Part shown: piece by piece, positions 13,570 through 17,403 of the stretch | How the letters are laid out: the number at the start of each line of letters is the position of its first letter | Numbering within the stretch: position 1 is the stretch's first letter | NCBI GenBank assembly: GCA_028290325.1 | Contig: JAQGJY010000318.1 | Location: 1 to 17,403 of the forward strand | Reading direction: 5' to 3' | DNA length: 17,403 bases | Origin: Tardiphaga sp. | GTDB taxonomy: Bacteria; Pseudomonadota; Alphaproteobacteria; Rhizobiales; Xanthobacteraceae | The notes under the pieces: generated by a model | The model's input: the letters and a program-made list of their open reading frames with translations, nothing else | Told to the model about the DNA's origin: nothing | The model's database searches: none | Made by a program: the position numbers and the translations under genes

Positions 13570-13610
13570 CAAGTCGCCCGGAGGCTCTCGGGCTCGTCAA
13601 GCGCGGTGCA

Positions 13611-13640
13611 ATCAGAATCCAAGTCAAAAATCGGAGTCAA
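13611..13640 (-). promoter_or_regulatory. candidate promoter upstream of surA
   Basis: On the minus strand TTGACT (13640-13635) and TCTGAT (13616-13611) are 18 bp apart. Two GANTC sites (13615-13619 and 13634-13638) overlap or flank these elements. The 128-bp gap after lptD is large for this packed block, which supports a local promoter for surA-pdxA-rsmA-dehydrogenase. Confidence 0.35.
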
Positions 13641-13647
13641 CAATCGA
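13622..13647. repeat. two 13-bp direct repeats in the lptD-surA gap
   Basis: AGTCAAAAATCGG (13622-13634) is followed at once by AGTCAACAATCGA (13635-13647), matching at 11 of 13 positions. The second copy contains the candidate -35 element of surA, so the pair could be a regulator site. It could also be a chance duplication. Confidence 0.5.
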
Positions 13648-13700
13648 AGTGCCGGCCTGCGCGTATCTCGTCCGCTCAGTCGCGAGCAGGCGCTTGTCGA

Positions 13701-16205
13701 TCAGTAGGAGGACACGCCGCTGCTGGCGGACTGTGAAACAGCCGAGGTTCCGATCGTCCGCAGACCGATCTGGAACATGATAGCATGGCTTAATATGGGC
13801 GCGGTGATGCTGTTGGCGTAGGTGTAGGACGTCACGTAGTTCAGAGCCAGCACGAAGCAGTCGTCCACATAGCCGGCGCCGACCGTGTATTGGTTGATCT
13901 TGTTGGTCTCAAGATCCCAACGCGCCGCGCCTGACGCGACCCAGTTGGTCGCCAGCTTGATCGAGCCGGTGCCGAGGATGCCCTGACGGCGGATCAGATA
14001 ACCCAGATCCGCCTGCGGCGCATAATTGCCGTACATCAGGCTGACGCTCCAGCGATCGAACGACGCGCGGCCCTCGGCCTCGAAACGTTGCACGCTGTAG
14101 GTGGCTTCATCAATCCGCGCGCGGGTGCTGAAGCTCCAGGTCCGGTTCGGCGCGTAATTCAGCCGCGCGACATAGTCGGACCGGCGTGTTTCCAGGCCGG
14201 AGTTGAGGCCCGTGTTCACGGTATCGGCGACGGCGTAGGAGTTCATGCCGAACAGTTGGTAGGATTGGCCGAACAAGGCACTGATGGAGCCGCCGCGATC
14301 GAACTGCGTGGTGGCCTGAATGCCGACATTGGCGCGGCCGCCGCCTTCGACGCGGTCATAGCCTGAGAACTTGTCGACGCTGAACAGGTTCGAGGCGTCG
14401 AAGACCATGCTCTGCGCGTCTTCATTCGGGAAGCGGCCGGCAAACGTCTCGTTCGGCCGGACGATGACCTGCGCGATCGGCTCGATGATCGTGGTGCCCC
14501 ACGGCTGAACGTTAATGAATGGATAGCGATAGTCGAGGCCGACCGTCGGCATCAGGCGCAAGGCGTTGGTGTCGCCAACCGGCAGGAAATTCGACACGCC
14601 GGGCTGGTTCGAAATCGAGGCGTTGATGGCGTCGGCGCGCAGGATCGCGAACGGCGTCCAGATCTGGCCGACGCTGTCCGTGAAGGACTTGCGCCACTGC
14701 GCCTCCGCGCTGAAGCGCGAATAGGTGCCGGGGACGCCGCGCAGCAGGCAATTGCCCGGCGTGCGCGCCAGCGGGTCTGCTGAAGTTAGCGAACACAGGG
14801 CGCTGGTATTCGCGAGGGTCGTGACCGGATCGAAAGCGGCTTGATCACGGCTCAGGCTGGTGAAATTGAACTTGTAGCTGAACTCGCCGCCCAGAATCGA
14901 ATGGTTGATGACGTTGTTGTAATCGATCACCGGATGAATCACCGGCACCTGGCTCTGCTGGCCTGAATAGCTCAGATAATAAATCGCCCGCGCGTCGAAG
15001 AAGCTGCGGTTACCGACGCCGGTCAGATACAGCTGCGAGATTGCCTCGGTCGGCAGGTTCAGCAGCGAGTTCAGCGGGTCGCGGTACTGTGCAAGGCGGT
15101 AGTCCTGCAGGAAGGTGTAGTCGGACAAAGCGACGGCATCAACGCCCCAGACCCACTTGTCGTTCAAGGCGAACTGACCATGCGCCTCGACGCCGCCACG
15201 GTAGGCGCGGTCGCCAGGCTGATTGAGGTACGCGCCCGGCTCAAGCTCATTGATGCCGTAGGCGCGGATCGTGTAGGCGCCGTCCAGCAGACGCTGGCGG
15301 AATTCGCCCTGGAGCAGCACGCCCTGACGCGTGGTGATGCGCGGCGAGAAGGTCGCGTCGTAATCGGGCGCGATCGCCCAGTAGAACGGCACATCGACAC
15401 CGAAACCGTTCAGCGTCGTCGAGGTCGAAAACGGAATCAGGAAGCCGGTCTTGCGCTTGACGGTCGGGTCGGGCGTCGAGAAGTAGGGCAGATAGGCAAT
15501 CGGCGTGCCGAAAAACTCGAGGCGGGCATCCTCGAAATACAGCATCTTGTCGGTCTGGTCGTGAATGATGCGCGCACCCTTCACCTGCCAGAGCGGCGGC
15601 TTCTTCGGGTTCTCGCGGCATGGCGCGCAGGCGGTGTAGACGCCGTTCTCGAACACCGTGTAATTGCCGCCGGACCGGTCGGCGCGCGAGGCCGCCATCC
15701 GCGTCGCGTCGGCCGTATCGACGCGCAGCGAATCGACGAAACCGTCGCGATAATCGTCGCTGAGATCGAGCTGCTCCGCATAGGTGATGCGGCCGTCCGC
15801 ATCGGTCATGCGGATATTGCCCTCGGCGTGCAGACGCTTGGTTTTCTGATCGTAGATCAGCTTGTCAGCTTCGACCGACGTGCCGTTGTAAAACATCTGC
15901 ACGCCGCCTTCGGCCGACACGCGCGAGTTGTTGTAATCGTAATTGACCTGCGTCGCCTGCACCATCATCTGCCCGTTCTGCGGAGCGGGCGGCGGCTTCG
16001 GGCGGGACGGCGGTGGATTGTAGGTAAAGCTCTGGGCTGATGCGGGAATCGGGGCCGCGACGGATAGCGCCCCGGCCAGCATCAGGCCGAGCAAGGGCGT
16101 AATGGCACGTGCCAGGATCACAGACATGCGGCCGCGATCATCGCGCTTGACCTTGCGCGATGCCGACACGTTCGACTGCCCCCGTCGGGCGGCGACGCTG
16201 GCCAC
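13701..16205 (-). CDS. lptD: LPS-assembly protein LptD
   Basis: The 834-residue outer-membrane protein inserts lipopolysaccharide into the cell surface, working with the LptE plug and SurA. A basic N-terminus and a late signal peptide (core 34-51, cleavage near ASAQ 55-58) precede a Pro-rich linker and an OstA/LptA-like jellyroll (about 80-205). A large 26-strand-type barrel domain makes up the rest. The start is GTG 16205: AGGAGG lies 7 bases upstream and the GTG shares a G with the lptG stop (TAGTG). The longer open frame beginning at 16271 would add 22 residues lying inside lptG without such a site. Cysteines are at 193, 196, 471, 486 and 783. Confidence 0.96.
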   Translation of the reverse strand: MASVAARRGQSNVSASRKVKRDDRGRMSVILARAITPLLGLMLAGALSVAAPIPASAQSFTYNPPPSRPKPPPAPQNGQMMVQATQVNYDYNNSRVSAEGGVQMFYNGTSVEADKLIYDQKTKRLHAEGNIRMTDADGRITYAEQLDLSDDYRDGFVDSLRVDTADATRMAASRADRSGGNYTVFENGVYTACAPCRENPKKPPLWQVKGARIIHDQTDKMLYFEDARLEFFGTPIAYLPYFSTPDPTVKRKTGFLIPFSTSTTLNGFGVDVPFYWAIAPDYDATFSPRITTRQGVLLQGEFRQRLLDGAYTIRAYGINELEPGAYLNQPGDRAYRGGVEAHGQFALNDKWVWGVDAVALSDYTFLQDYRLAQYRDPLNSLLNLPTEAISQLYLTGVGNRSFFDARAIYYLSYSGQQSQVPVIHPVIDYNNVINHSILGGEFSYKFNFTSLSRDQAAFDPVTTLANTSALCSLTSADPLARTPGNCLLRGVPGTYSRFSAEAQWRKSFTDSVGQIWTPFAILRADAINASISNQPGVSNFLPVGDTNALRLMPTVGLDYRYPFINVQPWGTTIIEPIAQVIVRPNETFAGRFPNEDAQSMVFDASNLFSVDKFSGYDRVEGGGRANVGIQATTQFDRGGSISALFGQSYQLFGMNSYAVADTVNTGLNSGLETRRSDYVARLNYAPNRTWSFSTRARIDEATYSVQRFEAEGRASFDRWSVSLMYGNYAPQADLGYLIRRQGILGTGSIKLATNWVASGAARWDLETNKINQYTVGAGYVDDCFVLALNYVTSYTYANSITAPILSHAIMFQIGLRTIGTSAVSQSASSGVSSY

Positions 16206-17302
16206 TACCCGTCCTCCTGATACAACAACGCCATGAAGCCGGAGAGCCCCCCAACGCACACGGGCAACCACGCCGCAGCGATCGGATGCATCAATTCAGC
16301 CTTGCTCAAATCTTCGGTTACCTTGGACAAAACGTAGAGCAGAAAGCCCGCACCCACGCCACTCAAAACCATCTTCTGGACCCCGCCCATACGGAAGAAC
16401 CGGAGGCTCACCGCTGCGGCCAGCATGACCATCGCGACCAGCAAAAACGGCTGCGCGATGAGCTTTTGATACTGCAATCGATAGCCCGCCGTGGCAAAGC
16501 CGGAACTCTCGGACGAGCGGATATAGGACGGAAGTTGCCAAAATGACACGGTTTCCGGGGTCGAAAAACTGTTCCGCGCCTGCGCCGGGGTCAGCGAGGT
16601 GGGAATCGCCAGGGTCGGCTGATCGACCGGCGGAGCGTTGAGTCGGTAGCGGCGGACGTCCTTGAACAGCCAGCGGCCTTCTTCGAGCGTCGCCTCGCGG
16701 GCCTCGATCCGCTCCTGGAAGCGCGGTTCGGTGTCGAACTTGAACACGGTCATGCCGGTGAGGCGGACGCCTTGCTGCTCACTGCGGGCGGCGTTGATGA
16801 TGTATTGGCCGTCGGCGTTGATCTGGTTGATCCAGAACCCGTTGGCGTCCTGCAAGCCGCCGCCGGGCACACCGCCAAACATCTCGGCCTCCATCTGCTT
16901 GGAGCGCTCGCGCATATAGGCCGACATCGGATTGTAGGCGACGGTGGCGAGGATGCCGAGAATCAGCGCGCTGCCGAGCGCGGGCGAAACGAACTGCCAG
17001 GCCGAAACGCCGGCGGCGCGCGCCACCACCAGTTCGAGGCGTCGTGACAGCGCCAGATAGCAGGTCATGCCGCCGATCAGGATGCAGAACGGCATCAGCT
17101 TTTCCAGCAATTGCGGCACGCGGTAGAGCGAGGTCTGGGCGACAAGAACCGCCGAGACGCTGGTCAGCGACGAGGTTCGGCGCACCATCTCGATGTAATC
17201 GACCAGCACCAGCAGCAGGAAGATGCTGGCGAACACGCCGATCGCGGCCGTGACGAAGCGCCCCGCGAAATAGCGCCCGAGCGTGTTGACCAACATGCTC
17301 AT
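16205..17302 (-). CDS. lptG: LPS export ABC transporter permease LptG
   Basis: The 365-residue permease pairs with LptF and the ATPase LptB to pull LPS from the inner membrane onto the Lpt bridge. Three N-terminal helices (about 14-35, 65-86, 102-123) are followed by a periplasmic jellyroll (about 130-275), then three C-terminal helices (about 283-302, 311-330, 343-361). The family segment LSRRLELVVARAAGVSAW (85-102) is the cytoplasmic coupling region that meets LptB. I start at ATG 17302 because it forms ATGA with the stop of the upstream frame and begins MSMLVNTLGRYFAGRF, like family members. A start at 17320 would add six residues. An AGGAGG for lptD lies in its last codons. Confidence 0.95.
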   Translation of the reverse strand: MSMLVNTLGRYFAGRFVTAAIGVFASIFLLLVLVDYIEMVRRTSSLTSVSAVLVAQTSLYRVPQLLEKLMPFCILIGGMTCYLALSRRLELVVARAAGVSAWQFVSPALGSALILGILATVAYNPMSAYMRERSKQMEAEMFGGVPGGGLQDANGFWINQINADGQYIINAARSEQQGVRLTGMTVFKFDTEPRFQERIEAREATLEEGRWLFKDVRRYRLNAPPVDQPTLAIPTSLTPAQARNSFSTPETVSFWQLPSYIRSSESSGFATAGYRLQYQKLIAQPFLLVAMVMLAAAVSLRFFRMGGVQKMVLSGVGAGFLLYVLSKVTEDLSKAELMHPIAAAWLPVCVGGLSGFMALLYQEDG

Positions 17303-17403
17303 GTCGTCACCGGCCGCCATCCGACAAGCCGCGCGATCCGCGCGTTCGAGCGGTTGATCGCTTCGACGAGCTTGGCCGGCGGTTCGACGACGACACCGGC
17401 CAT
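17299..17403 (-). CDS. 3' end of upstream gene, probably lptF (partial)
   Basis: The minus-strand frame is open from the window edge for 34 codons and stops with TGA 17301-17299, overlapping the lptG start as ATGA. The peptide starts MAGVVVEPPAKLVEA and is soluble and basic near its end, which would suit a cytoplasmic tail. lptF is the expected neighbour before lptG, and an ATGA junction is common for that pair. The identity rests on position alone because the segment carries no conserved motif. The ATG at the very edge may be an internal Met or chance. Confidence 0.5.
   Translation of the reverse strand: MAGVVVEPPAKLVEAINRSNARIARLVGWRPVTT

Noticed and set aside
13655..13691. Inverted repeat GCCTGC/GCAGGC after lptD as a terminator
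   Set aside because: The stem is short with a large loop and no U-tract follows in the minus-strand direction.
1..17403. Mobile elements, prophage, CRISPR, toxin-antitoxin, tRNA or defence genes
   Set aside because: I looked on both strands and saw none; gene order and composition are those of conserved core chromosome throughout.

Overview
The window looks like core chromosome of an alphaproteobacterium of the order Hyphomicrobiales, most like the Nitrobacteraceae (Bradyrhizobium, Rhodopseudomonas, Afipia and relatives). This is inferred from the high G+C content, the gene order, and protein features such as the long acidic tail on L9, the Arg/Gly-rich tail on S6 and a DUF2232 gene between rpsR and rplI. 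There are no transposases, integrases, phage genes, CRISPR arrays, tRNAs or rRNAs, and no sharp change in composition. I found no candidate for a wholly new biological system. The points of interest are regulatory elements and protein-tail features inside conserved housekeeping operons.

Layout. (1) Positions 1-141 hold the proline-rich 3' end of an unidentified plus-strand gene. It meets the next operon at a perfect bidirectional terminator (152-181). (2) Positions 201-2637 on the minus strand form the ribosomal operon rpsF - rpsR - DUF2232 membrane protein - rplI. (3) A 307-bp divergent control region (2638-2944) separates it from a plus-strand block at 2945-9577: fabD - fabG - acpP - fabF - mltG - yicC - gmk. 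Terminator-like hairpins lie between acpP and fabF and directly before yicC, so transcript levels probably step down along this block. (4) gmk meets a minus-strand block (9639-17403) tail to tail. In transcription order that block is [probable lptF tail] - lptG - lptD - surA - pdxA - rsmA - zinc alcohol dehydrogenase.

How the genes work together. The plus block supplies the initiation and elongation core of type II fatty acid synthesis (malonyl transfer, the acyl carrier protein, condensation and ketoreduction). It also carries a peptidoglycan terminating transglycosylase (MltG), an RNase-like YicC protein and guanylate kinase. The minus block couples LPS export (LptG in the inner membrane, LptD in the outer membrane) to the periplasmic chaperone SurA, which helps fold outer-membrane proteins such as LptD. 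Vitamin B6 synthesis (PdxA), 16S rRNA dimethylation (RsmA) and an oxidoreductase follow. Minus-block genes are tightly packed: the lptF-tail/lptG and pdxA/rsmA junctions are ATGA overlaps, lptG/lptD share one base, and rsmA and the dehydrogenase are 2 nt apart. Translational coupling is therefore likely.

Start codons differ from the longest open frame for rpsF, fabG, mltG, surA, lptD and lptG. The reasons are given in each entry.
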